The translations under genes and the position numbers were made by a program. Under the pieces are notes generated by a model. The model was not told the origin of the DNA. It searched no databases and saw nothing but the letters and a program-made list of their open reading frames with translations. 64,000 nt of DNA from Paraburkholderia polaris (GTDB taxonomy: Bacteria; Pseudomonadota; Gammaproteobacteria; Burkholderiales; Burkholderiaceae), in assembly GCF_012927345.1 (NCBI RefSeq), contig NZ_JABBGJ010000003.1, positions 186,001 through 250,000 on the forward strand, in the 5' to 3' direction. Positions 52,679-62,962 of this stretch are shown here, piece after piece (within the stretch, counting starts at the first letter, position 1; each line of letters opens with the position of its first letter).

Positions 52679-55258
52679 TCACACTGCAATCGCGCGCAGC
52701 AGTTCGGTCTCGACCTGAATTTGCAGGCGGTTGTCCGACAGACCGTGCCCATCCAGCAGGAACACGTCTTCGACGCGTTCGCCGAGCGTATTGATCCGCG
52801 CCGACGCGACGCCGACCCGGTGCTCGGCCAGCACGCGCGCGATTGAATAAAGAAGGCCTGGCCGGTCGTTCGCAGACACGGACAGGATGTAATATTGGCC
52901 GCGCTCGTCGGCCCGAAGATCGACGCGCGGCGTAACAGGGAAGGTCCGCGACAGCCGTGACAAACGGCCTTTCGACGGTCCCGGGAGCAGGGTGCCGTCA
53001 CCCGTGAGGCGTGCGGTCAGTTCCTGTTCGACCAGATTGGCAATATCGCGATAATGCACGTCTTCTTCGGTATGCGCGACGAGGAAATTATCGAGCGCGT
53101 ACCCGTGACGGGTCGTGCTGACCCGCGCATCGAGCACTGACAAGCCGTTGCGGTCGAAATACGCACAAATGCCGGCGAACAGATCGGGCTGGTCTTTCAC
53201 ATACACCAGCACCTGAAGCGCTTCGCCGATCGGCGAAGGACGCGCCCGCACGATCGGCGTCGCGGTCTCGACGTGCCGGTACAGCACGCGGGTCTGCCAG
53301 GCGATATCCGCCGCATCGTGGCGCAGGAAGTAGCCGATGTCCAGCTTGTCCCACAGCGCCTTCTGCGCGCCTTCCGGCACGGTTTCGAGGCGCAGCAGGG
53401 CCAACGCCTCTTCCTGCCGCGACTTCAGTTCAGAGTGCGCGTCAGGCCGTGCGCCGCCGAGCACCGCCAAAGTTGCGCGGTAGAGGTCCTCGAGCAGCTT
53501 GCCTTTCCACGTGTTCCAGACTTTCGGGCTGGTGCCGCGAATGTCGGCCACGGTCAGCAGGTAAAGCGCAGTCAGCCGGCGCTCGTTGCCGACCAGTTCG
53601 GCAAACCGCTTGATGACTTCGGGGTCGCTCGTGTCCTGTTTCTGCGCGACCTGGCTCATGGTCAGATGCTGCTGGACCAGCCAGACGACCAGTTCGCCGT
53701 CCTCGCTCTCGATGCCATGGTTGCGGCAGAAGCGCCGCGCGTCGGCCATGCCGAGCGTGGAATGGTCGCCGCCGCGGCCTTTGGCGATGTCGTGAAACAG
53801 CGCCGCCACGTACAACACCCACGGCCGGTCGAAATTGGCGATCAACTGGCTGCAGAACGGATATTCGTGCGCGTGCTCGGCTACCGCAAAGCGGCGCAGA
53901 TTGCGCAACACCATGAGGATGTGCTGATCGACCGTGTAGACGTGATACAGGTCGTGCTGCATCTGTCCGACAATGCGCCGGAAGTTCAGCAGATAGCGCC
54001 CGAGCACGCTGGTCTGGTTCATCAGCCGCAACGCGTGCGTGATGCCGGCCGGCTGCTTCAGGATATCCATGAACAGGCGCCGGTTTTCCGGATCGCGCCG
54101 CCAATGCTGATCCATCACGTCGCGGGCGTTGTAGATCGCGCGCAGCGTGCGCGCCGACAAACCCTTCACGCCCGGCGTCTGTTCGTAGAGCAGGAAAGCT
54201 TCGAGGATCGCGTTCGGCTCGCGCTGGAAGACGTCGTCGCTGGCGATCTCCAGCATCCCCTGCTTCTCGACGAAACGGTCCGACAGCACGCGCGTAATGC
54301 CGCTCGTGTTGGGGAAGAGTTGCGCCTCGATGTTCTGGATCAGGATCGTCGCGAGTTGCGTGACGGCCTTGGCAGACCAGTAATAGCGACGCATCAGCTG
54401 CTCGCTGGCGCGCTTGGTGGCCGTCGGCTTGTAGCCGAAGCTTTCGGCTACCGGTGTTTGCAGGTCGAACACCAGAATGTCCTGGCGGCGGCCGGCGATC
54501 ACATGCAGCCGGGCACGCAGCGTTTTCAGGAAGCCTTCGTTGCGGCGCAGTTCGCGCGCTTCACGCTCGGTGATCAGGCCGCGTGCTTCGAGTTCGCGCC
54601 AGCTACTACCGAAACCGGCCGCCTGGGTAATCCACAGAATCAGTTGCAGATCGCGCAGGCCGCCCGGGCTTTCCTTGATGTTCGGCTCGAGCGCATACGG
54701 CGTGTCCTGAAACTTGGCGTGCCGCTGACGCATTTCCAGCACTTTGGCCTGGAAGAACGCGCGTGGGTCGAGCGTTTCGCGGTAGCGCCTCGCAAAGTCG
54801 TCGAAGAGCGGGGCGCTGCCCGTAATGCGCCGCGCTTCGAGCAGCGAGGTGCGCACGGTGACGTCGTTGGCGGCTTCTTCGACGCATTGCACCACGCTGC
54901 GCACGCTGCTACCGAGTTCGAGCCCCAAATCCCACGCGAGGCTGATAAAGCGCTCGATGCGCGCTTCGAGATGCTCGATCGGCGCGTCGGGCAGCAGGAC
55001 CAGAATGTCGATGTCAGAGTGCGGTGCGAGTTCGCCCCGCCCGTAGCCGCCGACAGCCAGCAGCGCCAGTTCGGGCGGCAGCTCGCAGGTGTTCCACGCG
55101 GCGCGCAGCGACTCGTCTGTGGTGCGCGCGAGCGCGGCCATCAGCGAGTCGACGTTGGAGGCGGTCTTGAAGCGTTCCAGCAACTGGGCTTTGGCCACTT
55201 TATAGTCCGCCTTGAGCGACGAGGCATGGGATTGGGCGACGGCTGGAACACTACTCAT
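52679..55258 (-). CDS. glnD: [Protein-PII] uridylyltransferase/uridylyl-removing enzyme
   Basis: 859 residues. The nucleotidyltransferase site is [20 protein letters not shown] near residues 63-82; the HD hydrolase domain shows [14 protein letters not shown] near 485; two C-terminal ACT domains begin near [13 protein letters not shown] and [14 protein letters not shown]. GlnD senses glutamine and uridylylates PII (GlnB/GlnK), setting nitrogen assimilation. It lies 31 bases after map on the same strand and is followed by rluB. Confidence 0.97.
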   Translation of the reverse strand: MSSVPAVAQSHASSLKADYKVAKAQLLERFKTASNVDSLMAALARTTDESLRAAWNTCELPPELALLAVGGYGRGELAPHSDIDILVLLPDAPIEHLEARIERFISLAWDLGLELGSSVRSVVQCVEEAANDVTVRTSLLEARRITGSAPLFDDFARRYRETLDPRAFFQAKVLEMRQRHAKFQDTPYALEPNIKESPGGLRDLQLILWITQAAGFGSSWRELEARGLITEREARELRRNEGFLKTLRARLHVIAGRRQDILVFDLQTPVAESFGYKPTATKRASEQLMRRYYWSAKAVTQLATILIQNIEAQLFPNTSGITRVLSDRFVEKQGMLEIASDDVFQREPNAILEAFLLYEQTPGVKGLSARTLRAIYNARDVMDQHWRRDPENRRLFMDILKQPAGITHALRLMNQTSVLGRYLLNFRRIVGQMQHDLYHVYTVDQHILMVLRNLRRFAVAEHAHEYPFCSQLIANFDRPWVLYVAALFHDIAKGRGGDHSTLGMADARRFCRNHGIESEDGELVVWLVQQHLTMSQVAQKQDTSDPEVIKRFAELVGNERRLTALYLLTVADIRGTSPKVWNTWKGKLLEDLYRATLAVLGGARPDAHSELKSRQEEALALLRLETVPEGAQKALWDKLDIGYFLRHDAADIAWQTRVLYRHVETATPIVRARPSPIGEALQVLVYVKDQPDLFAGICAYFDRNGLSVLDARVSTTRHGYALDNFLVAHTEEDVHYRDIANLVEQELTARLTGDGTLLPGPSKGRLSRLSRTFPVTPRVDLRADERGQYYILSVSANDRPGLLYSIARVLAEHRVGVASARINTLGERVEDVFLLDGHGLSDNRLQIQVETELLRAIAV

Positions 55259-55289
55259 TGGCAGGCGGGCAGGTGAGGGCGAAAGTCGG

Positions 55290-56099
55290 TCAGGCCGTGG
55301 CGGCTACAACCGGCGGACGCGCGGGCGTGCCGGCTGAGACAGTCAGCACGTCATAGCCGGTTTCGGTGACGAGTACGGTGTGTTCCCACTGTGCCGACAG
55401 GCTGCGGTCTTTGGTCTTGACGGTCCATTGGTCCGGCATGGTGCGGATGTCGCGCCGGCCGGCGTTGATCATCGGTTCGATCGTGAAGATCATGCCGGCC
55501 TGCAGCTCGAGCCCGGTGCCGGGACGGCCATAGTGCAGAATCTGCGGGTCTTCGTGGAACACCGTGCCGATGCCGTGGCCGCAATATTCGCGCACCACGC
55601 TGTAGCCTTGCCCTTCGGCATGCTTCTGGATGGCATAGCCGATATCGCCGAGATGGGCGCCCGGGCGCACCTGATCGATGCCGAGCCACATGCATTCGAA
55701 GGTGGTCTGCACGAGCCGTTTGGCCATGATCGAGCCTTCGCCGACGATGAACATCCGGCTGGTGTCGCCGAAATAGCCTTCCTTGATCACCGTGATGTCG
55801 ATATTCAGCGCGTCGCCGTTTTTCAGCGTCTTGTCGCCCGGAATGCCGTGACAGATCACGTCGTTGACCGAAATGCAGGTGGCTTTCGGATACGGCGGAT
55901 AGCCGGGCGGCTGATAATTCAGCGGCGCCGGAACGGTGCCTTGTTCCTTGAGCATATATTCGTGACACAGCCGGTCGAGTTCGCCGGTCGTGATGCCGGC
56001 CGCGACGAACGGCGTAATGTAATCGAGCACTTCGCTAGCGAGCTTGCAGGCGACGCGCATCTGCGCGATATCGTGTTCGTTTTTGAGCGTAATAGCCAT
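55290..56099 (-). CDS. map: Methionine aminopeptidase
   Basis: 269 residues, type I. The five metal ligands are visible in DALNIDITV (Asp), FGDTSRMF (Asp), [12 protein letters not shown] (His), FTIEPMIN (Glu) and QWEHTVLVT (Glu). It removes the initiator Met from nascent proteins. It is divergent from rpsB with a 453-base gap, an arrangement common across proteobacteria, and it begins the map-glnD-rluB transcript. Confidence 0.97.
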   Translation of the reverse strand: MAITLKNEHDIAQMRVACKLASEVLDYITPFVAAGITTGELDRLCHEYMLKEQGTVPAPLNYQPPGYPPYPKATCISVNDVICHGIPGDKTLKNGDALNIDITVIKEGYFGDTSRMFIVGEGSIMAKRLVQTTFECMWLGIDQVRPGAHLGDIGYAIQKHAEGQGYSVVREYCGHGIGTVFHEDPQILHYGRPGTGLELQAGMIFTIEPMINAGRRDIRTMPDQWTVKTKDRSLSAQWEHTVLVTETGYDVLTVSAGTPARPPVVAATA

Positions 56100-56552
56100 G
56101 AGTCGGGCCTGAAATGCGGTTTATTGCAAGATTATCGCACCATATTCCGGCTGCCGCAGGCTTTTGAGAGAGGTGGCGCCTTTTGCTCCCGTGTTTGCGG
56201 CGGATTGCGAGCGCCTTGGTGGAGGCCGGTGGCAAGCGCCAAGGTGCAACCGCGTGCGGCAAGCGGGAGCTACCGCGCGGGTTGAGTCGGCCGATAGTCG
56301 CGTGCTATAATCTTTGGCTAAGTCGATCTCTGTCTTATTTTTGTTGCTCTATCGCTGTTCTAATGAACGCAAGCGGGCGCAAACTGGCAGGAAAGGCTTC
56401 TCGTAGCGATAGTTGCCTGCGCTACGAGCAAGGCAGTACCAAGGCAGCAGACTCGCAAGCCGGTGCACCCAGGGTGTCCGTCGCGTTCAGCCAAAAAGGC
56501 AGCGCGGCCGATACGGCAGCCGGCTTAAGACCCAACCCTCGCGGAGATTTTC
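56100..56552. other. map-rpsB divergent intergenic region with rpsB leader
   Basis: The 453-base gap has the rpsB promoter at 56282-56311 and a leader of about 235 bases. A leader of this length before rpsB is compatible with autoregulation by ribosomal protein S2, as known in other proteobacteria; I could not recognise a specific leader motif. Promoters for map should lie in the left half. Confidence 0.6.
56282..56311 (+). promoter_or_regulatory. rpsB promoter
   Basis: TTGAGT at 56282-56287 and a perfect TATAAT at 56306-56311, 18 bases apart. Initiation would fall near 56318. Confidence 0.75.
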
Positions 56553-57305
56553 ATGGCAGTTACCATGCGTCAAATGCTGGAAGCCGGTGTCCACTTCGGT
56601 CACCAAACGCGCTTCTGGAACCCGAAGATGGCCCCCTTCATTTTCGGTCATCGCAACAAGATTCACATCATCAACCTCGAAAAGACGCTGCCGATGTACA
56701 ACGACGCGCTGAAGTACGCGCGTCAACTGGCAGCGAATCGCGGCACGATCCTGTTCGTCGGCACGAAGCGTCAATCGCGCGACACGATCGCTGAAGAAGC
56801 ACAACGCGCTGGCATGCCTTACGTCAACGCACGCTGGCTCGGCGGCATGCTGACCAACTTCAAGACGCTGAAGGTCTCGATCAAGCGCCTGAAGGACATG
56901 GAAGCAGCGCTGGAAGCAGGCGAAACCGAACGCATGAGCAAGAAGGAAGCGCTCCTGTTCGAACGCGAAATGGCCAAGCTGCAAAAGTCGATCGGCGGCG
57001 TGAAGGACATGGGCGGTATTCCGGACGCGATCTTCGTGGTCGACGTCGGCTACCACAAGATTGCCGTCACCGAAGCTAACAAGCTCGGCGTGCCGGTCAT
57101 CGCCGTGGTCGACACGAACCACTCGCCGGAAGGCATCGACTACGTGATCCCGGGTAACGACGACGCTTCGAAGGCTGTCGCTCTGTACACGGCTGGCGTG
57201 GCTGACGCGATCCTCGAAGGCCGTGCTAACGCGGTCAACGAAGTGGTGCAAGCTGCACGTGGTGGCGACGGCGACGAGTTCGTCGAGGTCAACTCGGAAG
57301 CGTAA
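56553..57305 (+). CDS. rpsB: 30S ribosomal protein S2
   Basis: 250 residues. The start [20 protein letters not shown] and the [20 protein letters not shown] and [20 protein letters not shown] segments are invariant S2 features. A GGAGA ribosome-binding site precedes the ATG. It belongs to the conserved rpsB-tsf-pyrH-frr block, but a terminator separates it from tsf. Confidence 0.99.
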   Translation: MAVTMRQMLEAGVHFGHQTRFWNPKMAPFIFGHRNKIHIINLEKTLPMYNDALKYARQLAANRGTILFVGTKRQSRDTIAEEAQRAGMPYVNARWLGGMLTNFKTLKVSIKRLKDMEAALEAGETERMSKKEALLFEREMAKLQKSIGGVKDMGGIPDAIFVVDVGYHKIAVTEANKLGVPVIAVVDTNHSPEGIDYVIPGNDDASKAVALYTAGVADAILEGRANAVNEVVQAARGGDGDEFVEVNSEA

Positions 57306-57323
57306 AGCTGCCCCGTGTCCGGC

Positions 57324-57357
57324 AAAAAAGGGGGCTTTCTACAGGCCCCCTTTTTTT
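57324..57357 (+). terminator. Terminator/attenuator between rpsB and tsf
   Basis: A 12-bp stem (57324-57335 with 57345-57356) with a 9-base loop is followed by further T. It should reduce transcription from rpsB into tsf, as known for this gene pair in other bacteria. Confidence 0.92.
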
Positions 57358-57497
57358 AAGCCGCGACAATGTAGTGGTGTGCTGTGAGCAGTGCCTAAAC
57401 GTGGTCCGTAAAAAATACGCGCGACGTTGAAACGAATTCTTGCCGCCGGTATCGAAGTCCGGGCGGCGTGTGACAGACGGAACTCAAGGAGCAAATG

Positions 57498-58379
57498 ATG
57501 GCGGCAATTACCGCAAGCATGGTTGCAGAACTGCGCGCAAAGACCGACGCGCCGATGATGGAATGCAAGAAAGCGCTGACGGAAGCTGAAGGCGACATGG
57601 CGCGCGCTGAAGAGCTGCTGCGCGTGAAGCTGGGCAACAAGGCCAGCAAGGCAGCGTCGCGCGTGACGGCTGAAGGCGTGGTCGCATCGTTCATTGGCGG
57701 CAACGCCGGTTCGCTGGTCGAACTGAATTGCGAAACCGACTTCGTTTCGAAGAACGACGACTTCCTGGCTTTCTCGAAGACGGTCGCTGAGCTGGTCGCT
57801 ACGCAAAACCCGGCAGACGTCGCTGCGCTGGCGGCCCTGCCGCTGGACGGCTCGACGGTCGACGCAGTGCGTCTGGCACTGGTCGGCAAGATCGGTGAAA
57901 ACCTGTCGATCCGCCGTTTCGTGCGTTTCGACACGTCGAACAAGCTGGCAGCGTACCTGCACGGCACCCGTATCGGCGTGCTGGTCGAGTACACCGGCGC
58001 GGACGAGCAGGTCGGTAAGGACGTGGCAATGCACATCGCCGCCATGAAGCCGGTCTCGCTGTCGTCGGACGACGTCCCGGCGGATCTGATCGCCAAGGAA
58101 CGCAGCATTGCTGAGCAGAAGGCTGCTGAATCGGGCAAGCCGGCTGAAATCGTCGCCAAGATGGTCGACGGCAGCGTGCAGAAGTACCTGAAGGAAGTGT
58201 CGCTGCTGAACCAGACGTTCGTTAAGAACGACAAACAGACGATCGAACAGATGCTGAAGGCTGGCAACGCGAGCGTGCAGAAGTTCGCGCTGTTCGTGGT
58301 CGGTGAAGGCATCGAGAAGAAGCAGGACGACTTCGCAGCTGAAGTGGCGGCTCAAGTCGCTGCTGCAAAGCAACAATAA
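57498..58379 (+). CDS. tsf: Elongation factor Ts
   Basis: 293 residues. Two ATGs lie in tandem; the second at 57498 is chosen because it is six bases from AAGGAG while the first is only three. [21 protein letters not shown] is the typical start, and the [10 protein letters not shown] core that contacts EF-Tu is present near residue 80. It exchanges GDP for GTP on EF-Tu. Confidence 0.98.
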   Translation: MAAITASMVAELRAKTDAPMMECKKALTEAEGDMARAEELLRVKLGNKASKAASRVTAEGVVASFIGGNAGSLVELNCETDFVSKNDDFLAFSKTVAELVATQNPADVAALAALPLDGSTVDAVRLALVGKIGENLSIRRFVRFDTSNKLAAYLHGTRIGVLVEYTGADEQVGKDVAMHIAAMKPVSLSSDDVPADLIAKERSIAEQKAAESGKPAEIVAKMVDGSVQKYLKEVSLLNQTFVKNDKQTIEQMLKAGNASVQKFALFVVGEGIEKKQDDFAAEVAAQVAAAKQQ

Positions 58380-58596
58380 GCATCGCTTAAGCTTCAGTTA
58401 GTACCGTTCGATCCGCGGCGGAGCAAGACTTTGCCGCGGTCGGCGGCGCCGCAAGGCTGCGCGCGGGTGACCCTCGTGGCGCACGCCGCTGGCGAACCCC
58501 AGGGTTCGTCAATTTGGCGACGCTTGCCCGAATCAGTATTTCACCCCTACATTAGTCCCTTGTTGTTGCCCTGTTCTGCGCGATCTGGATACCCCT

Positions 58597-59310
58597 ATGC
58601 CCACTGCCTATAAACGCGTCCTGCTCAAACTCTCCGGTGAAGCTCTGATGGGCGACGATGCCTTTGGCATCAATCGCGCAACCATCGAACGAATGGTAGC
58701 GGACGTGGCCGAAGTGGTCCGTCTCGGAACGCAGCTGGCCGTGGTGATCGGCGGCGGCAATATTTTCCGCGGCGTCGCGGGCGGCGCGGCCGGGATGGAT
58801 CGCGCCACGGCAGACTACATGGGCATGCTGGCCACCATGATGAACGCGCTGGCGCTGCAGGACGCAATGCGCCACGCCGGTATTGAAGCGCGTGTGCAAT
58901 CCGCGCTGCGCATGGACCAGGTGGTCGAGCCGTACATCCGTCCCCGCGCGATTCGCCAGCTCGAAGAAGGCAAAGTCGTGATTTTCGCGGCCGGTACCGG
59001 CAATCCGTTCTTCACGACGGATACGGCTGCCGCGCTGCGCGGCTCGGAAGTCGGCGCGGAAGTTGTGCTGAAGGCCACCAAGGTGGACGGCGTCTATTCT
59101 GCCGACCCAAAGAAAGACCCGAGCGCGACCCGTTACGCCACGATCAGCTTCGACGAAGCCATCGGCCGTAATCTGCAGGTGATGGACGCCACGGCGTTCG
59201 CGCTGTGCCGCGACCAGAAGCTGCCGATCCGGGTGTTTTCGATCGTCAAGCCGGGCGCGCTCAAGCGCATCGTACTGGGCGAGGACGAGGGCACCCTCGT
59301 CCACGTGTAA
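58597..59310 (+). CDS. pyrH: UMP kinase
   Basis: 237 residues of the amino-acid kinase fold. [10 protein letters not shown] near residue 10 and [10 protein letters not shown] near 55 are the nucleotide- and UMP-binding loops; [27 protein letters not shown] is typical of bacterial PyrH. It makes UDP from UMP. It lies 217 bases after tsf with no clear promoter or terminator found between them. Confidence 0.98.
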   Translation: MPTAYKRVLLKLSGEALMGDDAFGINRATIERMVADVAEVVRLGTQLAVVIGGGNIFRGVAGGAAGMDRATADYMGMLATMMNALALQDAMRHAGIEARVQSALRMDQVVEPYIRPRAIRQLEEGKVVIFAAGTGNPFFTTDTAAALRGSEVGAEVVLKATKVDGVYSADPKKDPSATRYATISFDEAIGRNLQVMDATAFALCRDQKLPIRVFSIVKPGALKRIVLGEDEGTLVHV

Positions 59311-59410
59311 ACTCTCGTTCACATAACGTGGGCTTTAACGCGAGCCCAGGCCGCCGCATATTCCGCGCGCTGGCTGGCTCGCACCGTTTTGAAGGTTCGG
59401 AGGTTTAAAA

Positions 59411-59971
59411 ATGTCTGTGGCTGATATCAGGAAGGGCGCTGAACAAAAGATGCAGCGTTCCATCGACGCGTTCAAGAACGACTTGTCGAAGATCCGCACG
59501 GGCCGTGCACACACGGGCCTGCTCGATCACATCCAGTGCGATTACTACGGTTCGCCGGTGCCGATTTCGCAGGTCGCGAACCTGACGCTGATCGACGCAC
59601 GCACGATCGGCGTGCAGCCGTGGGAAAAGAAGATGGTCCAGGTCGTCGAAAAGGCGATCCGCGAGTCGGACCTCGGTCTGAACCCGGCTACGCAAGGCGA
59701 CGTGATCCGCGTGCCGATGCCCGCGCTGACCGAAGAACGCCGCCGCGAACTGACCAAAGTGGTCAAGAGCGAAGCAGAAACGGCCAAGGTTGCTATTCGT
59801 AACCTGCGCCGTGATGCAAACGAGCAACTGAAAAAGCTCGTGAAAGACAAGGAAATTTCAGAAGACGACGAGCGCCGTGCCGGTGACGACGTTCAGAAAC
59901 TGACGGACAAGTTCGTCACGGAAATCGACAAGCTTGTAGTGACCAAAGAAGCCGAGATCATGACGGTCTGA
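59411..59971 (+). CDS. frr: Ribosome recycling factor
   Basis: 186 residues. [22 protein letters not shown] near the start and [19 protein letters not shown] in the second helical part are RRF signatures. It splits post-termination ribosomes with EF-G. AGGAGG-like GGAGGT precedes the ATG by about seven bases. Confidence 0.98.
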   Translation: MSVADIRKGAEQKMQRSIDAFKNDLSKIRTGRAHTGLLDHIQCDYYGSPVPISQVANLTLIDARTIGVQPWEKKMVQVVEKAIRESDLGLNPATQGDVIRVPMPALTEERRRELTKVVKSEAETAKVAIRNLRRDANEQLKKLVKDKEISEDDERRAGDDVQKLTDKFVTEIDKLVVTKEAEIMTV

Positions 59972-60029
59972 GGCCGCATGGCCCCGAGGAAAACGCAGGG
60001 CCGCCCCAGGTTTTCCGCCCTGCAGGAAG

Positions 60030-60075
60030 TCCCCTTGGGGGATTGCCCCCTCGGGGGGCTTGGCGCGAAGCGCCA
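60030..60075. repeat. Three consecutive tight hairpins between frr and uppS
   Basis: Stems TCCCC/GGGGA (60030-60034 with 60038-60042), GCCCCC/GGGGGC-type (60045-60050 with 60054-60059) and TGGCGC/GCGCCA (60061-60066 with 60070-60075) follow one another, each with a three-base loop. There is no T-run, so a simple terminator is unlikely. Confidence 0.8.
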
Positions 60076-60141
60076 GGTTTGGGGGCACTCAGCACCTTCA
60101 AGACTTCCACTTCTTTTTTTGCAGTCACTGTCCCGACGGCC

Positions 60142-60924
60142 ATGACCTATACCAGCTCAACCGTGCGCGTGCCTGATGTCGCCGCGGTGCCGCGACATAT
60201 CGCGATCATCATGGACGGCAACGGCCGTTGGGCGACCCAGCGCCGTCTGCCGCGCGTGGCCGGTCATACGCGCGGCGTCGACGCGGTGCGTGCGGCCGTC
60301 GAAGCCTGCGCCCGGCAGGGCGTCGAATATCTGACGCTCTTTGCCTTCAGCTCGGAAAACTGGCGCCGCCCGAACGACGAAGTGTCGTTCCTGATGCGTC
60401 TGTTCGTCACTGCGCTGGAGCGCGAGATCGGCAAGCTGCACGCGAACGGCATTCGTCTGCGCGTGGTCGGCGATCTGTCGAAGTTCGATACGCGCATTCG
60501 CGATCTGATCAAGCGCGCGGAGACCAAAACTGCGCGCAACACCCGCCTCACGCTTACCATCGCCGCCAACTACGGCGGCCGATGGGACATCATGCAGGCC
60601 ACCCGCAAGCTCGCCGAACAATCGGCGCTGGCGGGCAAGGCGGTCGAGGTGACCGAGGACTCGTTCGCCGGACACCTGTCAATGGCCTATGCGCCGGAGC
60701 CGGACCTCTTTATCCGCACCGGCGGCGAGCGCCGCGTCAGCAACTTCCTGCTGTGGCAACTCGCCTACACCGAGTTCTACTTCACCGACACGTTCTGGCC
60801 GGATTTCGACGCCGACGCGCTCGGCCACGCTATCGCTTCCTACGCGGAGCGTGAGCGCCGCTTCGGCCGCACCAGTGCTCAACTCGAGCCGCAATCGCAA
60901 AACGTCGATTCGCTTCCATGCTAA
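60142..60924 (+). CDS. uppS: Undecaprenyl diphosphate synthase (isoprenyl transferase)
   Basis: 260 residues from the ATG at 60142 ([10 protein letters not shown]); the open frame extends to 60043, but that part lies over the hairpin cluster. The catalytic Asp25 is in [13 protein letters not shown], and the [20 protein letters not shown] segment closes the site. It makes the C55 lipid carrier for peptidoglycan. Its end overlaps cdsA by seven bases. Confidence 0.96.
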   Translation: MTYTSSTVRVPDVAAVPRHIAIIMDGNGRWATQRRLPRVAGHTRGVDAVRAAVEACARQGVEYLTLFAFSSENWRRPNDEVSFLMRLFVTALEREIGKLHANGIRLRVVGDLSKFDTRIRDLIKRAETKTARNTRLTLTIAANYGGRWDIMQATRKLAEQSALAGKAVEVTEDSFAGHLSMAYAPEPDLFIRTGGERRVSNFLLWQLAYTEFYFTDTFWPDFDADALGHAIASYAERERRFGRTSAQLEPQSQNVDSLPC

Positions 60925-61739
60925 AAACCCGTGTCATCACGGCGATCATCCTGCTGGCGATCTTCCTGCCGGTCACGTTGTTCGCGCCGGTGGGCGCGTT
61001 CGGCGCGCTGATCGCCTTCGTCGTCGTGTTCGCCGCGTGGGAGTGGGCGCGCCTGCTGAAGCTCGGCGGCGCGGGCCCGGTCATCTACGCGCTGGTGGCG
61101 GCGGTTGCGCTGGTCGCGAGTACGCGGCTCGGTACCGGTGTCGAGGAGCCCCGGCCGCTGTTTCAGGCGGCCGCTATTTTCTGGGTGATCGCGGGGCCGT
61201 ACGTGCTCCTGCGCAAGCCGACCCTCGCGCAAGGCGCCTGGCGCGCTTTTCTATTCCTTGCTGGCATTGTGGTATTCGTCGCGTGCTGGCATGCTCTCGT
61301 CGCCGCTCGCATGAAGGGCGTGCCGTTCGTGCTGTCGCTGCTGCTGTTGGTATGGCTTGCCGATATCGGCGCATACTTCTCTGGAAAGGCTTTCGGAAAA
61401 CACAAGCTGGCGCCTGCCATCAGCCCGGGTAAGACTTGGGAGGGCGCGATCGGCGGCTGGCTGGTGGTGATGATCGTCGCGGCGGCGGCGGTCTTTTTGC
61501 ACGCGTTCGAGCCCACCCTGTATTCTGCGCTGCTGGCGCAATTGGGCGCCGTACGTACGCTGCTCGCTCTGACCCTGCTGGTGGCATTCAGCGTGGTGGG
61601 CGACCTGTTCGAATCAATGATGAAACGCCAGGCCGGAGTGAAAGATTCAAGCGGCCTGTTGCCCGGGCACGGTGGCGTACTCGACCGCATCGACGCATTG
61701 TTGCCGGTGCTGCCGCTTGCCATGCTGCTGCTCGGCTAG
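60918..61739 (+). CDS. cdsA: Phosphatidate cytidylyltransferase
   Basis: 273 residues with about eight membrane helices. The CDP-diglyceride synthetase signature near the C-terminus, [20 protein letters not shown] followed by DRIDALL, is intact. It makes CDP-diacylglycerol, the precursor of all phospholipids, in the inner membrane. It overlaps uppS and is ten bases ahead of dxr. Confidence 0.96.
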   Translation: MLKTRVITAIILLAIFLPVTLFAPVGAFGALIAFVVVFAAWEWARLLKLGGAGPVIYALVAAVALVASTRLGTGVEEPRPLFQAAAIFWVIAGPYVLLRKPTLAQGAWRAFLFLAGIVVFVACWHALVAARMKGVPFVLSLLLLVWLADIGAYFSGKAFGKHKLAPAISPGKTWEGAIGGWLVVMIVAAAAVFLHAFEPTLYSALLAQLGAVRTLLALTLLVAFSVVGDLFESMMKRQAGVKDSSGLLPGHGGVLDRIDALLPVLPLAMLLLG

Positions 61740-61749
61740 AGAAAGAGAT

Positions 61750-62955
61750 ATGCAAAAACGTCTGACATTGCTCGGTTCTACGGGCTCGATTGGAGACAGC
61801 ACGCTTGACGTCGTCGCGCGTCATCCCGAGCGCTTTTCGGTTTACGCGCTCACGGCGCATCGCAACGGTGACAAGCTCGTCGAGCAATGCCTGCGCTTTC
61901 AGCCTGAAGTCGCGGTAGTCGGCGATGCCGATACCGCTGCGCACGTCGCGGCGAAGCTGCGCGAAGCGGGCTGCAAGACCGAAGTCACGTACGGGCCGCA
62001 AGCGCTCGTCGACGTGTCGAAGAGCGATGGCTGCGATACGGTGGTGGCGGCGATTGTCGGTGCGGCCGGCCTCGCGCCGAGCCTGGCCGCTGCGCGCGCC
62101 GGCAAGCGCATTCTGCTCGCCAACAAGGAAGCGCTGGTGATGTCCGGCGCGATCTTCATGGACGCGGTGCGTGACAACGGCGCCGTGCTGCTGCCGGTCG
62201 ACAGCGAACACAACGCCATTTTCCAATGCCTGCCGCGCGAAGCCGCGCTGCACGGCGGCGTCTCGAAGATCATCCTGACCGCGTCGGGTGGCCCGTTCCG
62301 CACGCGCGAACCGGCCACGCTAGTCGACGTCACGCCTGACGAGGCCTGCAAGCATCCGAACTGGGTGATGGGCCGTAAGATTTCGGTCGACTCGGCCACG
62401 ATGATGAACAAAGGCCTCGAAGTGATCGAGGCGCACTGGCTCTTCGATTTGCCGGGCGAGCGCATCGACGTGCTGATTCACCCGCAAAGCGTGATCCATT
62501 CGATGGTGTCGTACGCTGACGGCTCGGTGCTCGCGCAACTGGGGAACCCCGACATGCGCACGCCGATCGCGCACGCGCTGGCGTTTCCCGATCGCGTCGA
62601 TTCGGGCGTGGCGCAACTCGATCTGCTGCAGGTCGCGTCGCTCTCGTTCGAAAAGCCGGATTACACACGCTTCCCATGTCTCGCGCTCGCGGTGAAGGCA
62701 CTGGCTGAGGGTGGGTTGGCGAGCGCGGCCCTGAATGCCGCGAACGAAATCGCTGTTGAAGCGTTCCTGTCGCGCCAGATTGGTTTCATGGCAATCGCTC
62801 AGGTTGTCGACGCCGTGCTCAACGCGTTGCCGAACCGCAGCGCGCACGCGCTCGAAGACGTGATTGAGGCCGACGCAGCCGCGCGCCGCGCCGCTGCCGA
62901 TTTCATCGCGCGTCTGCCGGACGGCGCCCGTCGCACGGAACGCGCCGTCCAGTGA
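61750..62955 (+). CDS. dxr: 1-deoxy-D-xylulose 5-phosphate reductoisomerase
   Basis: 401 residues from the ATG at 61750 ([20 protein letters not shown]), with AAAGAGA as ribosome-binding site. The NADPH loop GSTGSIG, the metal/substrate site [12 protein letters not shown] and [20 protein letters not shown] are intact. It catalyses the committed step of the MEP isoprenoid pathway, whose products feed UppS encoded upstream. Confidence 0.98.
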   Translation: MQKRLTLLGSTGSIGDSTLDVVARHPERFSVYALTAHRNGDKLVEQCLRFQPEVAVVGDADTAAHVAAKLREAGCKTEVTYGPQALVDVSKSDGCDTVVAAIVGAAGLAPSLAAARAGKRILLANKEALVMSGAIFMDAVRDNGAVLLPVDSEHNAIFQCLPREAALHGGVSKIILTASGGPFRTREPATLVDVTPDEACKHPNWVMGRKISVDSATMMNKGLEVIEAHWLFDLPGERIDVLIHPQSVIHSMVSYADGSVLAQLGNPDMRTPIAHALAFPDRVDSGVAQLDLLQVASLSFEKPDYTRFPCLALAVKALAEGGLASAALNAANEIAVEAFLSRQIGFMAIAQVVDAVLNALPNRSAHALEDVIEADAAARRAAADFIARLPDGARRTERAVQ

Positions 62956-62962
62956 GGCGCCT

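Noticed and set aside
53273..55276. 667-codon open frame antisense to glnD
   Set aside because: It mirrors the codon-position bias of glnD in GC-rich DNA, has no recognisable family and no ribosome-binding site.
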